Of a stretch of DNA of 8,040 nucleotides, positions 1 to 4,958 are shown one piece after another. The notes under the pieces are model-generated. The model was not told the DNA's origin. It saw only the letters and a list, made by a program, of their open reading frames with translations, and searched no databases. Within the stretch, counting starts at the first letter, position 1. Every line of letters begins with the position of its first letter. The stretch is from an uncultured Ruminococcus sp. (GTDB lineage: Bacteria; Bacillota_A; Clostridia; Oscillospirales; Acutalibacteraceae), in NCBI GenBank assembly GCA_902773395.1, contig CACYEJ010000365.1, positions 1 through 8,040 on the forward strand. Direction: 5' to 3'. A program made the position numbers and the translations under genes.

Positions 1-67
1 AATATTAAGATATTTTTAATAATCAATTGAATGTTCCCTAAACATTCTGTAATCACATTATAAAAAA

Positions 68-199
68 ATGTCTTGTATTTATGCTGTAAATCGGCACCAC
101 GATAAAGTTGAATTGCCGAAGCTTGTTGAAGCGATGATTTATAAAAAGGCTGTGGATCGTTTTCTCAATGAGCCGTCCGACATATTCAATACGGCATAA
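68..199 (+). CDS. Doubtful 43-codon reading frame, unknown
   Basis: An ATG at 68 opens a 43-codon frame ending in TAA at 197-199, and a second in-frame TAA follows at once. Its product is mixed in charge and begins MSCIYAVNRHHDKVELPKL; it has no membrane segment or recognisable domain. There is no Shine-Dalgarno sequence before the ATG, only an A-run, and an in-frame TAA lies upstream at 50-52. It could be a small gene, a decayed or frameshifted 3' remnant of a longer gene, or chance. The terminator-like hairpin at 281-315 would suit the end of a transcript coming through here. I do not recognise the product. Confidence 0.2.
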   Translation: MSCIYAVNRHHDKVELPKLVEAMIYKKAVDRFLNEPSDIFNTA

Positions 200-280
200 T
201 AACCGCTTATTCAACCCGTATCCCTAAAACGGTTTGAACGACACGAATTTTATATTTTGGAAATCCATAAGAAATGTCAA

Positions 281-315
281 AATAGGCAGGCGTCTTTATA
301 GAGCTTGCCTGTTTT
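281..315 (+). terminator. Hairpin with short T-run upstream of nrdG
   Basis: AGGCAGGC (284-291) pairs with GCTTGCCT (303-310), with one G-T wobble. Flanking A-T pairs extend the stem to about 281-313, and TTTT follows at 312-315. It looks like a rho-independent terminator for an upstream gene. Only about 30 bases separate it from the nrdG start codon, with no clear promoter in that space, so it may instead be a leader attenuator or a leaky terminator inside a transcript that includes nrdG. Confidence 0.5.
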
Positions 316-346
316 GTATTGTAAAAAACTTTAAGGAAATGATAAA

Positions 347-853
347 ATGAAAGATTTACGTCTAGCCGGAGTTATCAGAGAATCAATAGTTGATGGTCCG
401 GGAATTAGAATGACTATTTTTACTCAAGGCTGCCCACACCACTGCGAGGGTTGTCACAATCCGCAAACTCATGATTTTGGCGGCGGTTATATTAGCCACC
501 CGGAGAATCTTCTTAAAGCAATAGACACCAATCCTCTTTTAAAGGGAGTGACCTTTTCCGGAGGAGAACCGTTTATGCAGGCAGACGCATTGGCAGATTT
601 GGCTGTTGAAATTCATAAAAGAGGGTTGAATGTCCTCTCATATACAGGCTTTACATTTGAGGAGCTGTTAAACAGCTTTGAAAAATTCCCAGAACGAAAG
701 CGGCTTCTTGAACAGTGCGATTATCTTATTGACGGAAAATTTGTTTTGTCGCTGCGAACACTAAGCTTGCAGTTCAGGGGCTCGTCCAATCAAAGGATAA
801 TAGATGTCAAAAAGTCGCTTGAAGAAAATAGGGTTGTTGAGATTTCGTTTTAA
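347..853 (+). CDS. nrdG: Anaerobic ribonucleotide reductase activating protein NrdG
   Basis: This cytoplasmic radical-SAM enzyme uses a 4Fe-4S cluster and S-adenosylmethionine to place the glycyl radical on the class III ribonucleotide reductase NrdD, allowing dNTP synthesis without oxygen. The protein is 168 residues, usual for the family. Seen directly: the cluster motif CxxxCxxC (C29, C33, C36, as CPHHCEGC) after the N-terminal VDGPGIR segment; the SAM-binding SGGEP motif at 71-75; and the C-terminal FRGSSNQRIIDV block typical of NrdG. The start is supported by AAGGA at 333-337, about 9 bases before the ATG. No nrdD is visible upstream, which is unusual because the two are often adjacent. 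The gene converges on the DUF218 gene with 9 bases between stop codons and no terminator in the gap. Confidence 0.96.
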   Translation: MKDLRLAGVIRESIVDGPGIRMTIFTQGCPHHCEGCHNPQTHDFGGGYISHPENLLKAIDTNPLLKGVTFSGGEPFMQADALADLAVEIHKRGLNVLSYTGFTFEELLNSFEKFPERKRLLEQCDYLIDGKFVLSLRTLSLQFRGSSNQRIIDVKKSLEENRVVEISF

Positions 854-862
854 AGTCTATAT

Positions 863-1669
863 TTACGCCAAGCCTACAAAAGCAGCAGTTATTGCAATCA
901 ACTCTCTTACGTAAAAAGTAGGCAGCAAATACCACACACAATCGGCTGGTACACTTCCGTATACAAGCCCGGCTTCCTTTACAATATTTGACGCTCTGTA
1001 CTCGTGAAAAATATCTGTAACAATGGCGGTGTTTGTACTGAGATTATTTTGCTCGATAATTTTTTTGCTGAATTTGATATTTTCAACAGTGTCAACTGCT
1101 TTGTCCTCCATGTAAATTCTATCGGGAGAAATGCCCATTTGTACAAGGATATCATACATACACTGAGCTTCGCTGATGTTTTCATCATCACCCTTGCCGC
1201 CTGTAACAATACATGGTACATCGGGGTGAGCGTTTAAATAATCCCTGGCACTTTCTACTCTTTCCAGAAGCATAAGCGACGGGTGATCTCCACGCACCTG
1301 ACAGCCAAGAACAATAACAGTGCAATTATCCTTTGGTGCAGTATTGTCGGCGTGAATAATAAGGCTTGACAGAAAGCCGACGTATATTATTCCCAACACG
1401 AATAAAATTGGTACGGCAGTAACGATTATTTTTCCAGCCGTATTTTCTTTAAGAGCATTGACAAGCCTCATAAATAGAGCATTACCCCAAGTTACAAAAA
1501 GCATTATTATACAAAATATCATTCCGGTAATATTACCGATATTAAGAACACCACCGAATATCGGAAGGAAAAACAGCACAAACAAAACAAAAAACATTGC
1601 ACCGAGAATAATGTTGATAGTATTCATAAATAGTTTTAATCCTTTGTTATTAGTTTTCTTGTCATTCAT
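863..1669 (-). CDS. DUF218 (SanA/YdcF/ElyC-like) membrane protein
   Basis: The 268-residue protein has an N-terminal membrane part with hydrophobic segments near 17-39, 43-67 and 80-104, then a DUF218 domain at about 116-255. Family motifs visible in order are VIVLGCQV (118-125), GGKG (157-160) followed by SEA, the ExxAxDTxEN segment (188-197) and TDxFHEYRA (218-226). DUF218 proteins such as SanA and ElyC in E. coli are linked to envelope integrity or vancomycin sensitivity; the biochemical activity is not settled, so no reaction is assigned. The start is supported by AGGAGG, about 8 bases upstream on the minus strand. It has its own predicted promoter at 1714-1742 and is cut off from the amidase operon by the terminator at 1747-1790, so it is probably transcribed alone. 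Family call firm, role unknown. Confidence 0.9.
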   Translation of the reverse strand: MNDKKTNNKGLKLFMNTINIILGAMFFVLFVLFFLPIFGGVLNIGNITGMIFCIIMLFVTWGNALFMRLVNALKENTAGKIIVTAVPILFVLGIIYVGFLSSLIIHADNTAPKDNCTVIVLGCQVRGDHPSLMLLERVESARDYLNAHPDVPCIVTGGKGDDENISEAQCMYDILVQMGISPDRIYMEDKAVDTVENIKFSKKIIEQNNLSTNTAIVTDIFHEYRASNIVKEAGLVYGSVPADCVWYLLPTFYVRELIAITAAFVGLA

Positions 1670-1713
1670 TTAAAATCCTCCTCATATTTATTTTACTATC
1701 TGAGAGAAGCTAA

Positions 1714-1742
1714 TATATAAACATATTGTAAATAAAATTCAA
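1714..1742 (-). promoter_or_regulatory. Predicted sigma-A promoter of the DUF218 gene
   Basis: On the minus strand, TTGAAT (1742-1737) is followed after exactly 17 bases by TATATA (1719-1714), about 45 bases before the start codon. Each box matches the consensus at 4 of 6 positions. The -35 box sits immediately beyond the terminator hairpin of the upstream operon, which suits an independent unit, but AT-rich DNA makes chance matches common. Confidence 0.45.
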
Positions 1743-1746
1743 AAAT

Positions 1747-1790
1747 CACCTATACATTCAAACTGTTAAGCCGAAATGTATAGGTGTTTT
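1747..1790 (-). terminator. Strong hairpin terminator after the deacetylase-amidase operon
   Basis: CACCTATACATT (1747-1758) and AATGTATAGGTG (1775-1786) form a perfect 12-bp stem with a 16-base loop. The minus strand continues into ATTTTTGAATTTT, ending the operon whose last stop codon is at 1805. On the plus strand the stem is followed by TTTTTT, so the structure could act in both directions. Confidence 0.85.
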
Positions 1791-1804
1791 TTATTGAAAT
1801 AAAT

Positions 1805-2332
1805 CTATTCAGTTAAAAATTCCGAAACACTGTCCGCTAAATTTTCCGCAATGACGGAGATATTTTCTCTAATCCATTCTGCCTCTTCAGGGTTGTCGTG
1901 ATACCCCACCTCTATGAGTACAGCCGGAGCTTTTGTCTTTCGAAGCTCACGCAGCTCCGTTGTAGGTATTATCCGTACTGCATTGGGGTTAGGATACATT
2001 TCCTTATAGTTTCTAGCAATAATTTCAGCAGCTCGTTTTCCTTGCTCGCTTGTTGTATAATAGTAGATTTCAACACCCTTTGAACGCCCAGCGTATTCAC
2101 CGCCGCCGGCATTGCTGTGAATGGCAAGGTGTAAATCTCTTGATGATTCATTTGATTGAGCTATCACATTGTCTAAGCTGTCGTTTGGGTTATTTCGCTC
2201 CACGGAAATACCCTTTTCAATCAACAGCGGTACAAGCTCATCTGCAATAAGATTCATATAATACTCTTCGCTGCCTCCTCCGGCAAAACGGTTATATTCC
2301 TGTACGGAAGGACTTATAAAAACACTTGACAT
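1805..2332 (-). CDS. N-acetylmuramoyl-L-alanine amidase (Amidase_3 family)
   Basis: Amidase_3 enzymes are zinc hydrolases that cut the bond between N-acetylmuramic acid and L-alanine in peptidoglycan. With the start chosen here the protein is 175 residues, a bare catalytic domain. Seen: a zinc-binding Glu candidate at 22-23 (SEEYY), IHSNA at 71-75 with zinc ligand H72, and the catalytic Glu block LIEVGYHDN with E141. The canonical N-terminal DPGHGG is replaced by SPSVQE, so the first zinc His is absent; H145 in GYHDN is an extra His. No signal peptide is visible, unlike CwlD. An in-frame ATG lies at 2347, but GGAG at 2345-2342 lies 9 bases before the ATG at 2332, favouring the shorter form. 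The start follows the deacetylase stop by 5 bases, suggesting translational coupling. Family clear; target (vegetative wall, cortex or phage-type lysis) unknown. Confidence 0.88.
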   Translation of the reverse strand: MSSVFISPSVQEYNRFAGGGSEEYYMNLIADELVPLLIEKGISVERNNPNDSLDNVIAQSNESSRDLHLAIHSNAGGGEYAGRSKGVEIYYYTTSEQGKRAAEIIARNYKEMYPNPNAVRIIPTTELRELRKTKAPAVLIEVGYHDNPEEAEWIRENISVIAENLADSVSEFLTE

Positions 2333-2337
2333 ATTTA

Positions 2338-3231
2338 TCAGCTCCATTTGCTTAATATAGATTCAATTCCGCTGTTGTGCGGTCTAATTAGTCTTTTCAG
2401 ATTGTAAAGCTTTTCGATATCACCCTCTTTTATGCTGTTCACACCGCTTGCACAGGTGAGGGCAGCCTTGAAATTCATAGCTTTTATTATTTTTTCTGTG
2501 TTATCATTGTAAACTCCGAAAGGATAAGCTATGAATTCACATCGAACACCGGTGTTATCAAAAATCATGTTTTGTGCTGTGGTCAAGTCATCTGTAATTC
2601 TTTTCGAATAATCTTCGTCACCCTCTCCATTTGTTTGACCTATTCCGTTATGAACGCCGTCACACGCATGATAATTATAAGAGTGATTGCCAAGCTCAAT
2701 ATATCCTGACTCAGCCATTTCTTTTAATTGCTGCCATGTGCAGTGTGAATAACATTCGCTTACCTCGCCGCTTTCCGTATACATTTCACTGAAATAAGCA
2801 ACAGGGGAGATAGACGCTTTCATATTGTATTTCTTTATCAGTGGAAACACATAAAGATAGTTATTGTAATAGCCGTCATCAAAGGTAAGCACAATAGGCT
2901 TATCAGGCAGTTTACCGTTGCCGCTTACAAAATTTACAATATCATTTATAAAAATCGTTTTATAGCCTTCTCCTTTTAAGTACCTCAGGTCATTTTCGAA
3001 TTCCTGAGAGGATATCACATAATCCCCTTGAATACTGGATACATCTGATACGGCATGATACATTATGATTGGAATATTTATCTCGTTCTTTTCTGATTGT
3101 TTTATAGCAGCATTGACCGGTTGATTTATTTCTACTGATTTCTCTGTATGCCTTAAACTCATTAACAAAAATGCTGCCAGAATAATACAAATAAATAAAG
3201 GCAGTTTTTGCAGTTTGATTGATTTAAACAT
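2338..3231 (-). CDS. Membrane-anchored polysaccharide deacetylase (NodB domain)
   Basis: The protein (297 residues) resembles CE4 deacetylases, metal enzymes that remove acetyl groups from sugars such as peptidoglycan GlcNAc or MurNAc. It has a basic N-terminus and one hydrophobic segment at about 10-25, a signal anchor or uncleaved signal, so the catalytic domain should lie outside the membrane. Motifs in order: IIMYHA (55-60) leading the fold; TFDDG (116-120) with the paired Asp residues; GNHSYNYH (181-188), the metal-binding His pair with four rather than the usual three residues between H183 and H188; AYPFG (235-239); and LKRLIRP near the C-terminus. AGAGGTG at 3247-3241 is a good ribosome site 9 bases before the ATG. 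It is the first gene of a two-gene operon with the amidase. The substrate cannot be fixed from sequence; no clear promoter was found in the short gap upstream. Confidence 0.92.
   Translation of the reverse strand: MFKSIKLQKLPLFICIILAAFLLMSLRHTEKSVEINQPVNAAIKQSEKNEINIPIIMYHAVSDVSSIQGDYVISSQEFENDLRYLKGEGYKTIFINDIVNFVSGNGKLPDKPIVLTFDDGYYNNYLYVFPLIKKYNMKASISPVAYFSEMYTESGEVSECYSHCTWQQLKEMAESGYIELGNHSYNYHACDGVHNGIGQTNGEGDEDYSKRITDDLTTAQNMIFDNTGVRCEFIAYPFGVYNDNTEKIIKAMNFKAALTCASGVNSIKEGDIEKLYNLKRLIRPHNSGIESILSKWS
2341..2345 (-). promoter_or_regulatory. Shine-Dalgarno deciding the amidase start
   Basis: GGAGC on the minus strand (2345-2341) lies inside the last codons of the deacetylase gene and 9 bases before the ATG at 2332. 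It would itself be part of the coding sequence if translation began at the ATG at 2347, which has no comparable site at the right distance. Confidence 0.65.
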
Positions 3232-3271
3232 TCATCAGCTCACCTCTGTAAATATATACTTTCCATAACGC

Positions 3272-3310
3272 AAAAAAATACCGATTGTCGAAAATAAATC
3301 CGACAATCGG
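3272..3310 (-). terminator. Terminator of the substrate-binding protein gene
   Basis: CCGATTGTCG (3281-3290) pairs perfectly with CGACAATCGG (3301-3310) around a 10-base loop. On the minus strand it is followed by TATTTTTTT (3280-3272). It lies just after the stop codon at 3329 and isolates the lipoprotein gene from the deacetylase operon. Confidence 0.9.
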
Positions 3311-3328
3311 CAAAGAAACATTTATTAT

Positions 3329-4651
3329 TTATTCGTCACGTATATTTGCTATTGTTTGTTTAAGAAGTGCTTTTGCGTCTGATTCGGTCAAAGGCTCTTC
3401 GAGGGCTACAATCTTTTTGCCCATAGTTTGCAGCGGTGCCCAGAATGTAGCAGATAACTCAACCTGCGGCACGGAGTTTTCAGCCTGTGCCAATATTGCA
3501 GAAATCGCTTCATCGTTCTTAATGGTATCGCTTTGTGCAACAACATTGTTTGAAGGACCCCAGTTAAGCTCTACAGCTCTTTCAAGCTGACATTGTTCAC
3601 CGGAAAGATATTTTGCCAGTGCATTAGCGGTTGCAGGATATTTAGTAAACGCATTTACTCCAATAAGCTTATAACCGAACATATTGATGATTGGTGTATC
3701 CTTGCCGTCTATGTTAATAGTAGGCAAAACTGCAAATCCAGCTCTTCTTCCAAGAGTTTCCTTATCAACTTTAAAATCCCACGAGCCGTCAAAACCTGCG
3801 CCTACGGTTCCCGATTTAAAGCCGTCACATATTTTGATAACGCTGCCGCTTTTGAAAGTATCCTTATAAGCGGCACATAATGAACGGAAAGCCATCATAG
3901 TTTTAACCACTTGAGCCTCATCGTAATCGTTAAATTTTTGCGTATATCCATCTTTCTCAAGACCAGCTGGTCTTAATCCACCGGTAAACAGGAAAAGGCA
4001 AGCGTAAAATCCTCCGCCGGCATCCATTATAAAATCTCTGTTTGCAGCCTTACAAGCCTTCAAAACGCCCTCCAGAGTTTTTGCGTCCTCTTCGGAAACG
4101 ACTGCTTTGTCGTAAACTAAACAATAGCTGTTGTCGCCTGTTTCCGGATACGCATAAAGTGTGTCGCCAATCTTTGCGGCACTAATCGAACCGGCACTGT
4201 TTGTTTCCTCAGCCATTTGTCGATCTTCGCCTGTAATCTTCATCAGAATGCCGGCTCTTACAAGCTTATCAAGATTATCACAAGCAAATCCGAAAACATC
4301 GGCAGCAGATTCAATATCAGTAAGTGCAGTTGTTGCAGCCTCAGCTTCACCCTGCGGAACAACTTCAATCTTAATATCGCCGTAAACCTTCATTTCCTCA
4401 GAAAAGGCTTTACACTGTTTTATAAAAAGACTAACGGCAGCCTCCGGTGACCAAACCTTCAGCTTAATAGTACCGTTTTTACCCTCGCCATTTAACGGAT
4501 CGGTTGAGGTGAAACTTGTACTTGCTGTTTGTTCTGTGCTGTCAGAGTTACTTTCTTCTGTTTCATTATTGCAGCATGCAAGTGATGCGACAAGGATTGT
4601 GGCAGCAAGTAACACTGAGCAGAGTTTTTTCGCTTTTAATTTGAATGACAT
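3329..4651 (-). CDS. Extracellular solute-binding lipoprotein (ABC sugar type, family 1)
   Basis: This is a 440-residue binding protein of the maltodextrin/carbohydrate ABC importer kind, probably lipid-anchored outside the membrane. Seen: a lysine-rich N-terminus, a hydrophobic segment (about 10-25) and a Cys pair C26-C27 in a lipobox-like LACC, then a Ser/Thr/Asp/Glu-rich linker (about 28-60). The mature part begins IKLKVWSPE; the C-terminal lobe has GSWDF (289-293), AVLP (307-310) and AKYLSGEQ (346-353), as expected of SBP family 1. The start at 4651 is preferred over an in-frame ATG at 4708 because GAAGGA lies 7 bases upstream of 4651 and the signal peptide starts properly there, whereas 4708 is only about 9 bases from the predicted transcription start. 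No permease or ATPase gene is near it, and it has its own promoter and terminator, so it is an orphan. Ligand unknown. Confidence 0.88.
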   Translation of the reverse strand: MSFKLKAKKLCSVLLAATILVASLACCNNETEESNSDSTEQTASTSFTSTDPLNGEGKNGTIKLKVWSPEAAVSLFIKQCKAFSEEMKVYGDIKIEVVPQGEAEAATTALTDIESAADVFGFACDNLDKLVRAGILMKITGEDRQMAEETNSAGSISAAKIGDTLYAYPETGDNSYCLVYDKAVVSEEDAKTLEGVLKACKAANRDFIMDAGGGFYACLFLFTGGLRPAGLEKDGYTQKFNDYDEAQVVKTMMAFRSLCAAYKDTFKSGSVIKICDGFKSGTVGAGFDGSWDFKVDKETLGRRAGFAVLPTINIDGKDTPIINMFGYKLIGVNAFTKYPATANALAKYLSGEQCQLERAVELNWGPSNNVVAQSDTIKNDEAISAILAQAENSVPQVELSATFWAPLQTMGKKIVALEEPLTESDAKALLKQTIANIRDE

Positions 4652-4658
4652 AAGTGAA

Positions 4659-4664
4659 TCCTTC
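4659..4664 (-). promoter_or_regulatory. Shine-Dalgarno deciding the lipoprotein start
   Basis: GAAGGA on the minus strand (4664-4659) lies 7 bases before the ATG at 4651. It selects this start over the in-frame ATG at 4708, which would add 19 residues in front of a normal signal peptide. Confidence 0.7.
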
Positions 4665-4681
4665 TTTCTAAAGTGCAATGG

Positions 4682-4703
4682 TATTTGTAAAATCAAACAA
4701 ATA
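4682..4703. repeat. Inverted repeat in the lipoprotein gene leader
   Basis: TATTTGT (4682-4688) and ACAAATA (4697-4703) are perfect 7-base arms with an 8-base spacer. They lie roughly 14-35 bases downstream of the predicted start of the minus-strand transcript, a position where a repressor site or a weak leader hairpin could act. The arms are AT-rich, so chance is quite possible. Confidence 0.25.
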
Positions 4704-4723
4704 TTCACGTAATCTACAATTAC

Positions 4724-4752
4724 ATAATATCACATTTGTATTAATTTTTCAA
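4724..4752 (-). promoter_or_regulatory. Predicted sigma-A promoter of the lipoprotein gene
   Basis: On the minus strand TTGAAA (4752-4747) and TATTAT (4729-4724) are separated by exactly 17 bases, each matching the consensus at 5 of 6 positions. The expected RNA start near 4717 gives a leader of about 65 bases before the ATG at 4651. This is the best sigma-A-type promoter in the window. Confidence 0.7.
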
Positions 4753-4810
4753 CTCGTTTTCTAAAATTTGTTTAATTTGACTATAAAAATTCTTTATTTG
4801 AAATAATGAT

Positions 4811-4824
4811 TTTAGAGTTCTAAA
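4811..4824. repeat. Short dyad between the divergent promoters
   Basis: TTTAGA (4811-4816), GT, TCTAAA (4819-4824) form a perfect 6-2-6 dyad. It lies between the -35 box of the lipoprotein promoter (4752) and the predicted dpaA promoter (4861). It could be an operator, but I recognise no regulator consensus and the DNA is AT-rich. Nothing else stands out in 4753-4860. Confidence 0.2.
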
Positions 4825-4860
4825 CCACACAGCAACAGAAAATAACATTACATTAAATAT

Positions 4861-4888
4861 CACGTTTTCAGCAATTCAACATAATATA
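4861..4888 (+). promoter_or_regulatory. Sigma-K-like promoter of dpaAB
   Basis: CAC at 4861-4863 and CATAATATA at 4880-4888 are separated by 16 bases. This fits the known sigma-K pattern of an AC-containing -35 element, 16-17 bases, then CATAnnnTA. In Bacillus subtilis the dpaAB (spoVF) genes are read by sigma-K in the mother cell, so the match is expected for the gene. A perfect sigma-A -10 (TATAAT, 4885-4890) overlaps, but nothing near 4861-4868 resembles TTGACA, so sigma-A use seems less likely. Confidence 0.55.
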
Positions 4889-4895
4889 ATGATAT

Positions 4896-4924
4896 AGCCG
4901 TTATTGCTCAGAAAGATAACGGTT
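4896..4924 (+). promoter_or_regulatory. 5' leader hairpin of the dpaAB transcript
   Basis: AGCCGTTATT (4896-4905) pairs with GATAACGGTT (4915-4924), ten pairs including two G-T wobbles, around a 9-base loop. The expected transcription start of the sigma-K-like promoter is about 4893-4895, so the RNA would begin with this stem. No T-run follows and the ribosome site (4945-4951) is free, so it does not look like a terminator; a 5' stabilising stem is a plausible role. Confidence 0.5.
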
Positions 4925-4944
4925 ATTTGAGAAATAATATTTTC

Positions 4945-4951
4945 TTGGAGG
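4945..4951 (+). promoter_or_regulatory. Shine-Dalgarno of dpaA deciding a GTG start
   Basis: TTGGAGG is a strong ribosome site 7 bases before the GTG at 4959. An ATG at 4957 overlaps this GTG but is out of frame and meets a stop after four codons, so GTG must be the dpaA start. Confidence 0.75.
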
Positions 4952-4958
4952 TAACAAT

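Larger units (their letters stand above)
1..346. other. Mostly non-coding stretch before nrdG
   Basis: This stretch holds only one weak 43-codon frame (68-199) and one terminator-like hairpin (281-315). I see no RNA gene, no NrdR-box-like pair and no convincing sigma-A promoter. nrdD commonly precedes nrdG, but no reading frame here ends with the RVxGY-type glycyl-radical C-terminus expected of NrdD, so nrdD does not end inside the window. The region may contain the decayed 3' end of an upstream gene. Confidence 0.5.

Noticed and set aside
229..260. Sigma-A promoter for nrdG (TTGAAC at 234-239 with TATATT at 251-256)
   Set aside because: The spacing is only 11 bases, too short for a sigma-A promoter, and a terminator-like hairpin lies between it and nrdG.
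2333..2347. Amidase start at the ATG at 2347
   Set aside because: It would overlap the deacetylase stop and lacks a good ribosome site, while GGAG is placed 9 bases before the ATG at 2332. Not excluded; it adds only five residues.
3248..3280. Sigma-F/G-like promoter for the deacetylase operon (GGAAAGTATA on the minus strand)
   Set aside because: The -10-like block has one mismatch to the sigma-F pattern, but the only upstream GTATT is 12 bases away instead of about 15 and lies in the T-run of a terminator. Too weak to call, though the operon does need a promoter here.
4652..4708. Lipoprotein start at the ATG at 4708
   Set aside because: It lies about 9 bases after the predicted transcription start, has no ribosome site and would put 19 extra residues before a normal lipoprotein signal.
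3285..4712. Several plus-strand open frames of 60-100 codons across the lipoprotein gene
   Set aside because: All lie opposite a full-length solute-binding protein with its own signal peptide, promoter and terminator; low-complexity Ser-rich translations are typical of antisense shadows.
4709..4956. Riboswitch or small RNA in the divergent intergenic region
   Set aside because: Apart from promoters, one leader hairpin and short dyads, no multi-stem conserved riboswitch core or paired terminator/antiterminator was visible.
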